Below, in pieces: positions 1 through 5,504 of a DNA stretch of 11,060 nucleotides. The translations under genes and the position numbers were made by a program. Origin of the DNA: Acidobacteriaceae bacterium (GTDB taxonomy: Bacteria; Acidobacteriota; Terriglobia; Terriglobales; Acidobacteriaceae); contig PMTP01000106.1 of NCBI GenBank assembly GCA_003167305.1, positions 1-11,060 on the forward strand. The letters are read 5' to 3'. A model generated the notes under the pieces. It saw only the letters and a list, made by a program, of their open reading frames with translations, did no database searches and was not told where the DNA came from. Position 1 is the first letter of the stretch. Each line of letters begins with the position of its first letter.

Positions 1-1
1 G

Positions 2-457
2 CCGCCCGAGTACGAAAGCTGGCTGGGCGCCGCCGCCTTGCTGCGCGACTCCGGATAGTTCTTTAACCACCAGGGCCATCACCGGCACACGCAGTACATC
101 GTTTCGAGCTCCGAACTCTTCGGCTATACGCCGGTGCAGCGGACGCTGGTTTCGGCCATTGCGCGCTACCTGGGCAAGAGCCGCCCGCAGCCGGGCGACC
201 GCGCCCTGCGCAATATTCCCGCCGACGAGCATCAGCATGTGCAGCGCGCGGTGGTGCTGCTGCGCCTGGCCGTTGCGCTCAACCAAGACCGCGCCAGCGA
301 CGTGCTGCGCGTCGCGGTCAAGGTCTATCCCAAACGGGTTTATCTGGAGGTCGAGCCGGGGCGGACAGGGGCGGAACTGGAACTGTGGTCGCTGCGCAAG
401 GAGGCCGCCTACTTTCGCGATGTCTTCGGGCGCGAACTCTTCTGCACGCTGGCGTAG
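2..457 (+). pseudogene. Ppx/GppA exopolyphosphatase, C-terminal HD domain, interrupted by an in-frame TAG
   Basis: The frame runs open from the window edge and reads as the C-terminal HD-type domain of the Ppx/GppA phosphatases, which cleave polyphosphate or pppGpp in the cytoplasm. Family-like stretches are AALLRDSG, then HHRHTQYIV, SAIARYLGKSRP, and a tail of the type VVLLRLAVALNQDRAS with KEAAYFRDVFGREL. A TAG at 56-58 interrupts it exactly where relatives usually carry an aromatic residue (G-Tyr/Leu-F in the HD region), and the homologous reading continues without a shift to the TAG at 455-457. In the same motif the usual His of LLHD is Arg. The N-terminal phosphatase domain lies outside the window. 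The ATG-free restart at 134 (CTG/GTG-type codons) would give only a fragment. It could be a true pseudogene, a sequencing error or a suppressed amber codon; the sequence alone cannot decide. Confidence 0.7.
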
Positions 458-936
458 ATGGCGCGAGCCATGCGCGGATCGATCAGCCACTGCAAAAGCG
501 GCGGATGGCGGTCCAGATCGACGCGGGCCACCGAGCCTTTTCTCATGCGAATCGCGGCGCCGCCGTTGCCGGTAACCAGCCGTCCCAGAAACTGGAAGAT
601 GTTGGGGTTGTGTCCCACCGCCAGCACGCCCTCATAGCCGGAATAGTGGGCCAGCATCTGCTGAAAGTCGGCGTAATCGGCGTCCGGCTCAAGCGCCGCG
701 CTGATCTCGACACGGGCATCGTAGCCCATCTCCGTACCCACAAGCTGCGCGGTTTGCAGTGAGCGCTTCAAGGGACTGGAAACAATCACGTCCACCTGCA
801 CCTTGAGCGCGCTCAGAAGCCGCGCCATCAGGATGCACTGCTCCTTCCCGTCTTTGATCAGGGCTCGCTTAGCATCGAGAGTTGGATTCCCGCGGGACAA
901 TCCGGCATTGGCGTGGCGCATTAGGTAGAGGTTCAT
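409..936 (-). CDS. sixA: Phosphohistidine phosphatase SixA (histidine phosphatase superfamily)
   Basis: A 175-residue cytoplasmic phosphatase of the RHG/histidine phosphatase superfamily; SixA-type enzymes remove phosphate from phosphohistidine, for example on phosphotransfer domains. The N-terminus MNLYLMRHANAG carries the catalytic R7-H8. The second signature SSPLKRSLQTAQ (53-64) supplies R58, and AVGHNP (106-111) supplies the second catalytic histidine, H109. An acidic stretch near E83 could hold the general acid. Length is slightly above the usual ~160 residues because of a basic tail (QKSSRPKTSRK). That tail is encoded in the 49 bases that overlap, in the opposite direction, the 3' end of the Ppx-like gene. 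The start at 936 matches the family N-terminus, but no good Shine-Dalgarno precedes it. Family is certain; the exact substrate is inferred. Confidence 0.9.
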   Translation of the reverse strand: MNLYLMRHANAGLSRGNPTLDAKRALIKDGKEQCILMARLLSALKVQVDVIVSSPLKRSLQTAQLVGTEMGYDARVEISAALEPDADYADFQQMLAHYSGYEGVLAVGHNPNIFQFLGRLVTGNGGAAIRMRKGSVARVDLDRHPPLLQWLIDPRMARAIYASVQKSSRPKTSRK

Positions 937-1298
937 CGGGATGGGTCCGGCGGAGGCGTAAGGGGGCTGCCGGCTCCTTGAGGCTCCATATTACCACGAA
1001 TGAAACATCCCGGCGGAGATGGGGTGCTGTCTTAAATCCGCGCTGAAGGTTTGGCGACATTGAAGGAAAGCTATCTCTACCCAATAGATGCCGGCCAGCG
1101 GCTTAAGATTATCGTTGGAATCGTTGGATATTCGACAGCGATTGACTCGGATTACCTCGCCTGATTCAGCTTTATCCTGCATATTTATCAAAGGTTTGAG
1201 TCTTTCTTCCGGTAGACGGTTGCTATTGGATAAAGCATGGCTGTACTGCACTATGTTGTAGTGGGTATGATAGTGGGAGGGGGCGAGGAGTGTTTAAG
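937..1298. other. Intergenic region without a convincing gene
   Basis: About 360 bases separate the divergent starts of sixA and the 1299 gene. Codon-like text appears on both strands but neither is convincing. A minus frame 991-1251 would need a GTG start without a ribosome site, and a 37-codon plus frame from a TTG near 1051 has none either. Base composition is more AT-rich than in the flanking housekeeping genes. A possible -10 (TATGAT, 1266-1271) stands a few bases before the ribosome site of the 1299 gene, with no recognisable -35. The minus frame could be a decayed remnant of a gene. Confidence 0.4.
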
Positions 1299-1724
1299 AT
1301 GGAGATGCGCTTTGTGTGCCAGTTCCGCTGCCATCAGGCCGACCATGAATTTGTTATCCCGCGTCAAAGCCCATTAGGAAGATACGATGGTGGACAATAT
1401 CAAGCCACGGATAAATGGCCAATAGATTACCTATGCTGGCAGCACGGGCAGATGTGCTTGGTTGGTCTCGGAGCGATCCATCTGGACACAGTACCGGAGC
1501 TGCCCCTAGGGTTACATTTGGCAGCTCTTTGGGAGATTGAAGTCGAATGTGCCAAAGACAACTGCGGGCAGCACCGGACCATATACACCAAGTATTCAGC
1601 AGACGAAACGCCGCAAGCCGTAGCGCGGCTCGTATTAGCACCTGGACTCTGGCTTGAATGTAAAGGTCGGCATTGGCTTGAGATTGATGAGTCTCAAATA
1701 ACGGTTGAGCGGTGGGAGCCTTGA
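1299..1724 (+). CDS. Hypothetical Cys/His-rich protein, 141 residues
   Basis: I do not recognise this protein. The start at ATG 1299 is chosen because GAGGAG (1285-1290) lies 8 bases upstream; the longer GTG start at 1290 would sit inside that ribosome site. There is no signal peptide or membrane segment. Seven cysteines (7, 11, 46, 53, 84, 89, 121) and several histidines fall in groups: CQFRCH at 7-12, CWQHGQMC at 46-53 and CAKDNC at 84-89. This suggests metal binding, perhaps two related zinc-knuckle-like halves (FVCQFRC and VECAKDNC follow similar strands), but that is inference. Codon use is less GC-biased than in sixA or secG. It stands alone, followed by two hairpins of which the second is a likely terminator, so it is probably a monocistronic accessory gene. 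Confidence 0.65.
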   Translation: MEMRFVCQFRCHQADHEFVIPRQSPLGRYDGGQYQATDKWPIDYLCWQHGQMCLVGLGAIHLDTVPELPLGLHLAALWEIEVECAKDNCGQHRTIYTKYSADETPQAVARLVLAPGLWLECKGRHWLEIDESQITVERWEP

Positions 1725-1734
1725 TTATGTGTTA

Positions 1735-1775
1735 CATTGCGCACAATCCTGCTTTATCCTTGGATTAGCGCAATG
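1735..1775 (+). repeat. Extended inverted repeat / hairpin downstream of the 1299 gene
   Basis: CATTGCGC (1735-1742) pairs with GCGCAATG (1768-1775), and inside it AATCC (1745-1749) pairs with GGATT (1762-1766). This gives an imperfect stem of 13 base pairs with a small asymmetric bulge and a 12-base loop. It begins 11 bases after the stop codon and has no T-run of its own. It may protect the mRNA 3' end, or be part of a two-stage terminator with the next hairpin. Confidence 0.5.
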
Positions 1776-1786
1776 CAATGATCGAG

Positions 1787-1812
1787 AGCCCCGCCTGGCA
1801 GCGGGGTTTTCT
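1787..1812 (+). terminator. Rho-independent terminator after the 1299 gene
   Basis: CCCCGC (1789-1794) and GCGGGG (1801-1806) form a perfect 6-pair GC stem with a 6-base loop, extended by weaker A-T and G-T pairs, and followed directly by TTTTCT. This is a classical intrinsic terminator for plus-strand transcription. Confidence 0.7.
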
Positions 1813-1882
1813 ATTTAGGCTCAATTCTACCTCAGAACGGCTCAATCGCGCGTAGACTGGTAATCGGGGGGGAAGCCTGCTA

Positions 1883-2047
1883 GTGAGTGAACTTGATCCA
1901 AAACCCGATTGGGAGCCAACGCGCCTACAGTTGGCAAAGTCGCACGTTAAGGACTACCTCGGCGCCGCAGTCCTTCTCGGCATCATAGCCATATGTGTCC
2001 TGCTCTACCTTGCGGCTATGACGTTCGTTTTTCACCACTGGCGTTAG
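1883..2047 (+). CDS. Small single-pass membrane protein, 54 residues
   Basis: A short frame starting with GTG (1883) and ending at TAG (2045-2047). The N-terminal ~25 residues (MSELDPKPDWEPTRLQLAKS...) are hydrophilic. They are followed by one strongly hydrophobic segment, about residues 26-50 (YLGAAVLLGIIAICVLLYLA within it), and a short HHWR tail, so the product would be an inner-membrane protein with a small soluble N-terminus. A G-rich run with GGAAG (1871-1875) lies 7 bases before the GTG, a plausible ribosome site. An in-frame stop at 1853-1855 bars a longer start, and there is no ATG alternative upstream. The clean amphipathic/hydrophobic partition argues for a real gene, but no family is recognised and the start is unproven. 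It faces the convergent 2068-2523 gene 20 bases away. Confidence 0.5.
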   Translation: MSELDPKPDWEPTRLQLAKSHVKDYLGAAVLLGIIAICVLLYLAAMTFVFHHWR

Positions 2048-2067
2048 GCTCAGTCTATGCATAGACT

Positions 2068-2523
2068 CTAGGCAGCACAACGCATGAGACTGGAAATGAG
2101 CGATTCAGCGATGCGCTCATCTGATTCTCCGGCTCTGGTTTGCATGTCGGACCATATCGTCGCATCGTTCCCATCAATAGGCTTGACGATCAATTCAAAA
2201 TCACGGTTATGGCAGGGGCAGGATTCAAAAGCGCAACTCACCCTGTTCAGATCAGTATTAAACTGCACCGCAAGCGAAATCCCGTCCTCGCGCTGTATAA
2301 AGAGACGATTGGCGGCAACAGGAACATCCTCAAAAACAGTGCGGCCCGCCTTGATGTTCAACTGAACAATGGCGCCGCGCAACTGTCCCTGAAGATCAAT
2401 CCAGCGATGCAGGGCTTGTGTCTTCCGAAGTTGCGACCGCGATAGAATCAACTCGTCTCTTTGTGCCCTGCCCTGTTTTGATTCTTCATACGCGCGCAGT
2501 TCGTCATCCAACCAGGTCATCAT
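2068..2523 (-). CDS. Hypothetical protein, 151 residues
   Basis: Unrecognised cytoplasmic protein. The start at 2523 is supported by GGGGGGAG (plus coordinates 2531-2538) 7 bases upstream; a second ATG follows immediately (2518-2520). A possible -10 (TATATT, 2540-2545) abuts the ribosome site, implying a very short leader. Residues 1-50 are highly charged and likely helical (WLDDELRAYEESKQGRAQRDE...). Residues 60-115 look like a beta-rich domain with a cysteine cluster, C97, C102, C104 and H105 (CAFESCPCH), that could bind metal or form disulfides. The C-terminus (SDERIAESLISSLMRC) is again helical. Third-position composition is less GC-rich than in the housekeeping genes nearby. No membrane segment or signal peptide. 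It lies convergent with the small membrane-protein gene at 1883. Confidence 0.6.
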   Translation of the reverse strand: MMTWLDDELRAYEESKQGRAQRDELILSRSQLRKTQALHRWIDLQGQLRGAIVQLNIKAGRTVFEDVPVAANRLFIQREDGISLAVQFNTDLNRVSCAFESCPCHNRDFELIVKPIDGNDATIWSDMQTRAGESDERIAESLISSLMRCAA

Positions 2524-2692
2524 TCTAAGACTCCCCCCGAATATACCTTTACTACAACTCGTGGGAGATCGGCCGCCCTTGCGGGGAAATCTTCAATTTT
2601 TCTTCAACGCAACTTTCAGACAGCACCGGAGATGCGCGAAGCGTTCCGATGTTGCGCTGCGGGAAGTTGTTCCTTCCGTCCCCGACTTTTGC

Positions 2693-2698
2693 TATACT
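2693..2698 (+). promoter_or_regulatory. Possible promoter -10 for tRNA-Leu/secG
   Basis: TATACT at 2693-2698 is a good -10, with a weak -35 candidate TTCCTT at 2670-2675 (17-base spacer). Transcription would begin a few bases before the tRNA at 2717. The position fits the tRNA; the -35 is poor. Confidence 0.45.
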
Positions 2699-2716
2699 CG
2701 TAGAGTTCACCTGTGT

Positions 2717-2802
2717 GCGGAGGTGGCGAAATTGGCAGACGCACCAGCTTGAGGTGCTGGCGCCCACAAGGCATAGGGGTTCAAGTCCCCTCTTCCGCAC
2801 CA
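2717..2802 (+). tRNA. tRNA-Leu (anticodon GAG), CCA encoded
   Basis: A complete class II tRNA of 86 bases. Acceptor GCGGAGG (2717-2723) pairs with CTTCCGC (2792-2798), followed by discriminator A and an encoded CCA. The D-stem is GCG/CGC. The anticodon stem CCAGC/GCTGG (2744-2748, 2756-2760) encloses the loop TTGAGGT, whose anticodon GAG (2751-2753) reads CTC and CTT. A long variable arm is followed by the T-arm with GGTTCAAGTCC. The long variable arm and the anticodon both fit leucine. secG begins 50 bases downstream with no clear terminator between them. Confidence 0.95.
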
Positions 2803-2812
2803 AATCTCTCGC

Positions 2813-2829
2813 GTCCGGGTCAGCCGGAC
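2813..2829 (+). other. Hairpin between tRNA-Leu and secG
   Basis: GTCCGG (2813-2818) and CCGGAC (2824-2829) form a perfect 6-pair stem with a 5-base loop, 11 bases after the tRNA CCA and 24 bases before the secG start. It lacks a T-run, so it is not a standard terminator. It could protect the 5' end of a processed secG mRNA. Confidence 0.35.
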
Positions 2830-2852
2830 TGACCTGGAAAGCAGCTTACAAG

Positions 2853-3167
2853 ATGAATGTACTTCTCTATTTCGTTCTCGGCGTGCATGTGATTGTGTGC
2901 TTTTTTCTGATCGGCGTGGTGCTTTTGCAGCAAGGTCGCTCCGCCGACCTGGCTGGCGCCTTCGGCGGCCAGGGCTCGCAGACCGCCTTCGGCCCGCGCG
3001 CTGCGGCCAACGTACTCACCCGGCTTACCACCTACTCGGCGATCGTCTTTATGCTCACTTCGATCACTCTGACCGTGCTCATGGTGCGCGCCGGAAGCGG
3101 CTCAGGTTCGGTGCTGGACAGCTCCAAGCCCGCGCCTGTCTCTGCGCCGGCCAAGCCTGGCAAGTAG
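2853..3167 (+). CDS. secG: Preprotein translocase subunit SecG
   Basis: A 104-residue inner-membrane subunit of the SecYEG protein-export channel. It has the standard two membrane helices, roughly residues 5-26 and 54-78. Between them is the signature loop VLLQQGRSADLAGAFGGQGS followed by QTAFGPRAAANVLTR, which is diagnostic of SecG. The C-terminus is a flexible Ser/Pro/Lys-rich tail. The start at ATG 2853 fits the family N-terminus MNVLLYFVLGVHV; a longer in-frame reading would run into the tRNA. The ribosome site is weak (GGAAAG about 11 bases upstream). It follows tRNA-Leu(GAG) closely and is closed by a strong terminator, so tRNA and secG may form one transcription unit. Confidence 0.95.
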   Translation: MNVLLYFVLGVHVIVCFFLIGVVLLQQGRSADLAGAFGGQGSQTAFGPRAAANVLTRLTTYSAIVFMLTSITLTVLMVRAGSGSGSVLDSSKPAPVSAPAKPGK

Positions 3168-3200
3168 GCCGCAACCCTTTCCTCCTCTCGGATCTGCAAG

Positions 3201-3233
3201 AAACGGCAGGCTGCCTGGTCTGCCGTTTTTTTT
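3201..3233 (+). terminator. Rho-independent terminator after secG
   Basis: AAACGGCAG (3201-3209) pairs perfectly with CTGCCGTTT (3220-3228), with a 10-base loop, and the stem runs into an 8-base T tract (3226-3233). It is a strong intrinsic terminator 34 bases past the secG stop and isolates secG from padR. Confidence 0.9.
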
Positions 3234-3257
3234 GCGTCTGCGCCTAGCCCGAAAATT

Positions 3258-3309
3258 TCTTGAAGATTTCTCTTGACAAGAATATCTGACAGATATATCT
3301 TACAGCTAT
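3258..3309 (+). promoter_or_regulatory. padR promoter covered by iterated palindromic operators
   Basis: A consensus -35 TTGACA (3273-3278) is followed after 17 bases by TATCTT (3296-3301) as -10. The perfect palindrome ATATCTG-A-CAGATAT (3282-3296) fills the spacer. A 13/15-identical copy, ATATCTTACAGCTAT (3295-3309), overlaps the -10 and ends at the start codon. A shorter palindrome TCTTG-A-CAAGA (3271-3281) overlaps the -35. The three centres, 3276, 3289 and 3302, are each 13 bases apart. A fourth, TCTTGAAGA (3258-3266), lies just upstream. PadR proteins commonly repress their own promoters through AT-rich dyads, so these are likely autoregulatory operators. Confidence 0.75.
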
Positions 3310-3906
3310 ATGAGCCACAATCGTACAGCCTACGTCCTCCTCGGCGGCCTCTCCATCCAGTCGAATCTCTCCGGCTATGAGCTTCACCAGGCCATCAAAG
3401 AGAACTTCGGCAGCTTCTGGGGTGAGAGCTATGGACAAATCTACCCCACACTGAAGCGGCTGGTCGCCGAAGGCCTGATTGAGGCCAGCGGCTCGGCTAC
3501 TGCCGGCAAAAAACGGCGGCAGACATATGCGCTGACCGATGCCGGGCGCGTCTGCCTTCGCGAGTGGCTCGCCCAGCCCTTCCAGAACGATCCGCCGCGC
3601 AATGAATTCATGCTCAAGCTCTTCTTTGGCCATGAGGCCGCGCCGGGGGTGGCGCTGGTGCACGTCCGCGAACTTAACGAGCGCAACCGGCGGATGCTGG
3701 CCACGCTGGAGGGGATTGAGAAGATGGCTCGCGCGTACCAATCGAAGGATCCGAATTTGCCGTACTGGATGCTCACTCTGGGACTCGGTCTGGCGCTGGC
3801 CCGCGCTGCCCTCGACTGGGGCGAATCCGCGCTGGCAGAGCTTGCTGCCATGGAAGTAGACACTCGTGAACCGCTGAAAACTTCGGAGGCTGAGCCTTCT
3901 TCATAA
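3310..3906 (+). CDS. PadR-family transcriptional regulator
   Basis: A 198-residue DNA-binding repressor. Residues about 6-80 are the PadR winged helix-turn-helix: AYVLLGGLSIQSNLSGYEL, then the recognition region ESYGQIYPTLKRLVAEGLIE and the wing KKRRQTYALTDAGR. Residues about 92-175 form the helical C-terminal dimerisation domain (PadR C-terminal type), including EFMLKLFFG, the long ELNERNRRMLATLEGIEKMA helix, and a final helix LGLALARAALDWGESAL. The tail is acidic. The start at ATG 3310 is fixed by the conserved N-terminus. No Shine-Dalgarno precedes it, and the predicted transcription start falls only a few bases before the ATG, so translation is probably leaderless. It lies upstream of, and is codirectional with, the membrane-methyltransferase and MBL genes, its probable targets. 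The ligand is unknown. Confidence 0.92.
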   Translation: MSHNRTAYVLLGGLSIQSNLSGYELHQAIKENFGSFWGESYGQIYPTLKRLVAEGLIEASGSATAGKKRRQTYALTDAGRVCLREWLAQPFQNDPPRNEFMLKLFFGHEAAPGVALVHVRELNERNRRMLATLEGIEKMARAYQSKDPNLPYWMLTLGLGLALARAALDWGESALAELAAMEVDTREPLKTSEAEPSS

Positions 3907-3953
3907 AGTTCGATCACTGTGCAACGAACTCGTGCTGCTTGGGTTCTTCGTAT

Positions 3954-3993
3954 CCCACCCTTCACACAGAGCGCGAAGGATGGGGCACCCATC
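3954..3993 (+). repeat. Palindromic intergenic element with two alternative hairpins
   Basis: CCCACCCTTC (3954-3963) pairs with GAAGGATGGG (3975-3984) in 9 of 10 positions around an 11-base loop. The same GATGGG (3979-3984) can instead pair perfectly with CCCATC (3988-3993) over a 3-base loop, followed by a T-rich stretch. The element sits between padR and the ribosome site of the next gene. It resembles GC-rich palindromes ending in GGGGCACCC that I recall as dispersed repeats in Acidobacteriota; that is memory, not a search. It may be simple repetitive DNA or an attenuator. Confidence 0.45.
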
Positions 3994-4027
3994 GATTTTG
4001 AGATTTTCAACAAAAAAGGAGAAGCAG

Positions 4028-5500
4028 ATGCCTACCAACGTAAAATCCAGCCGCTTCGCGCAGATTGTGGCCTGGGTCGCCGCCAGTATCTTTGTCCTGG
4101 GAAATTTCAATGCCACAGTGGGTGCGTGGTCCGGCTCCATCCTTCCCTTGTGGTTCGCCGGAACGCAGAAGCCCCGGCGCGGCTTTCTCTGGCTGCTGGC
4201 CATCAGCTTCCTTCCAGGCCTTCTTTTCGGCTGGCGCAAGATTCCGCTGACCGGCCTGGATGCGGCATTGTCCTATCTGGGCTGGGCGCTTGCCGCCGCA
4301 GTGCTCGGCGTTCTGCCGTTTACATTTCATCGGCTGCTCAGCCCGCGCTTGCCCGGATCCCTTGCCACGCTGCCGTTTCCGCTGGCGGCCGTGGCCATTC
4401 CGTCGCTTGCTCTGGCGCTGCACGTTCACGCGGTATCGGAAATCGGCCTCGACAGATTTTTCATTCTCTGGTTCGCGGCGGTGATCGTCTGGTTGTGGAA
4501 CCAGGAATCTCGCGCTACCAGCCCAGTCTTTGCCGCGGGCTGCGTGTTTGCTGCTGGCTGCGAGATCTTCCGACCTTACAGCGGCGTCGCGCTGCCGATC
4601 AATCTGCTCAGCAGCACAACATTTTCCTGGATTTGCCTGGGCGCGGCACTGTCTCTGGCCGTCTGGGCGTTCTTTCACCCCGTCCAACAGCGGAGCTGGG
4701 CCAACCGTCCGCAGACTATCGCTCGTCTGCAAAGCCCGTTTACCGGAGAGCCGTTGCAGGTGGTCAGCGACAAGGGCCGTGAAGCGCTGGTCAGCTCGTC
4801 GGGCGAACGCTTCCCGGTGCGCAATGGAATTCCCGCCTTCCTCAAGCCGGAAGACCTGACCGGCGACAACGGCAAGTACAACCACCTGTATGAAACCATC
4901 GGCGGCTTTTACGACGATACGCAGCGAGTCTTCGCTGCTTTTCGTGGATTGGATGTCGACTCGTACTTCGAGAATTACATGAATCTGCTCAAAGTCAAAG
5001 CGGGCGATTCAGTGCTGGAAACCTGCGTCGGCACCGGTCTCAACTTCAAATATCTTCCGCATGGCGTGAAACTCTCGGGCCTCGATCTCTCCGCAGAGAT
5101 GCTGGCAAACGGCTTGGTAAACCTGCGCCGCTGGAAGATGGATGCCGACCTCTATCTGGGCAATGCAGAGTGCCTGCCATTCGCCGACTCCAGCTTCGAC
5201 GTGGTCTATACCTGCGGCGGCTTCAACTTTTTCAGTGACCGCGCCAAGGCTGTTCGTGAGATGATCCGCGTCGCCAAGCCAGGCGGCCATCTGATGATTG
5301 AGGATGAAACCGAAGAGTACGTGAAGAGCACCTACCAGAACATCCCGTATACCAGCAGCTTTTACAAGGATCGCAAGGATGCCGTGACCGTGCCCATCGA
5401 TCTGGTGCCGCCGGAGATGGAGGATACTCACGTTGAAATGCTCAAGGAGGGCAAGTTCTACGCAATCACCTTCCGCAAACCGGCTGCTGGCCTAGAATAG
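4028..5500 (+). CDS. Polytopic membrane domain fused to a SAM-dependent methyltransferase
   Basis: A 490-residue protein. The start at ATG 4028 has GGAGA (4018-4022) 5 bases before it; in-frame codons further upstream lack a ribosome site. Residues about 10-218 contain roughly six or seven hydrophobic segments (about 10-25, 53-69, 80-99, 112-132, 142-158, 166-180, 198-216). Stretches such as LPFTFHRLLSPRLPGSLATL recall the N-terminal membrane region of apolipoprotein N-acyltransferase (Lnt), but no nitrilase domain follows. Residues about 231-273 (LQSPFTGEPL...GERFPVRNGIPAFL) look Trm112-like without the zinc cysteines. Residues about 312-490 are a class I methyltransferase: motif I VLETCVGTG (329-337), acidic GLDLS (351-355), NAECLPFADSSFDVVY (379-394) and RVAKPGGHLMIED. 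The substrate is unknown; membrane tethering suggests a lipid or quinone. It follows padR and is 4 bases from the MBL gene. Confidence 0.85.
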   Translation: MPTNVKSSRFAQIVAWVAASIFVLGNFNATVGAWSGSILPLWFAGTQKPRRGFLWLLAISFLPGLLFGWRKIPLTGLDAALSYLGWALAAAVLGVLPFTFHRLLSPRLPGSLATLPFPLAAVAIPSLALALHVHAVSEIGLDRFFILWFAAVIVWLWNQESRATSPVFAAGCVFAAGCEIFRPYSGVALPINLLSSTTFSWICLGAALSLAVWAFFHPVQQRSWANRPQTIARLQSPFTGEPLQVVSDKGREALVSSSGERFPVRNGIPAFLKPEDLTGDNGKYNHLYETIGGFYDDTQRVFAAFRGLDVDSYFENYMNLLKVKAGDSVLETCVGTGLNFKYLPHGVKLSGLDLSAEMLANGLVNLRRWKMDADLYLGNAECLPFADSSFDVVYTCGGFNFFSDRAKAVREMIRVAKPGGHLMIEDETEEYVKSTYQNIPYTSSFYKDRKDAVTVPIDLVPPEMEDTHVEMLKEGKFYAITFRKPAAGLE

Positions 5501-5504
5501 AACC

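Noticed and set aside
991..1251. Minus-strand frame of 86 codons upstream of sixA
   Set aside because: It needs a GTG start without a ribosome site, has no recognised family, and lies between two divergent starts. Retained only as a possible gene remnant.
2717..2802. tRNA-Leu as an integration site for an island at 940-2550
   Set aside because: I found no second copy of the tRNA 3' end in the window and no integrase, so no attachment site is supported.
3994..4010. True terminator between padR and the methyltransferase gene
   Set aside because: The T-run is interrupted (GATTTTGAGATTTT), and the gap and orientation suggest an operon.
3932..4027. Longer N-terminus for the membrane-methyltransferase
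   Set aside because: The added residues come from the palindromic element and are not membrane-like. The clear ribosome site GGAGA serves ATG 4028.
4007..4885. Long minus-strand frame opposite the membrane domain
   Set aside because: Arg/Gln/Gly-rich translation without family features; a shadow of a GC-rich gene.
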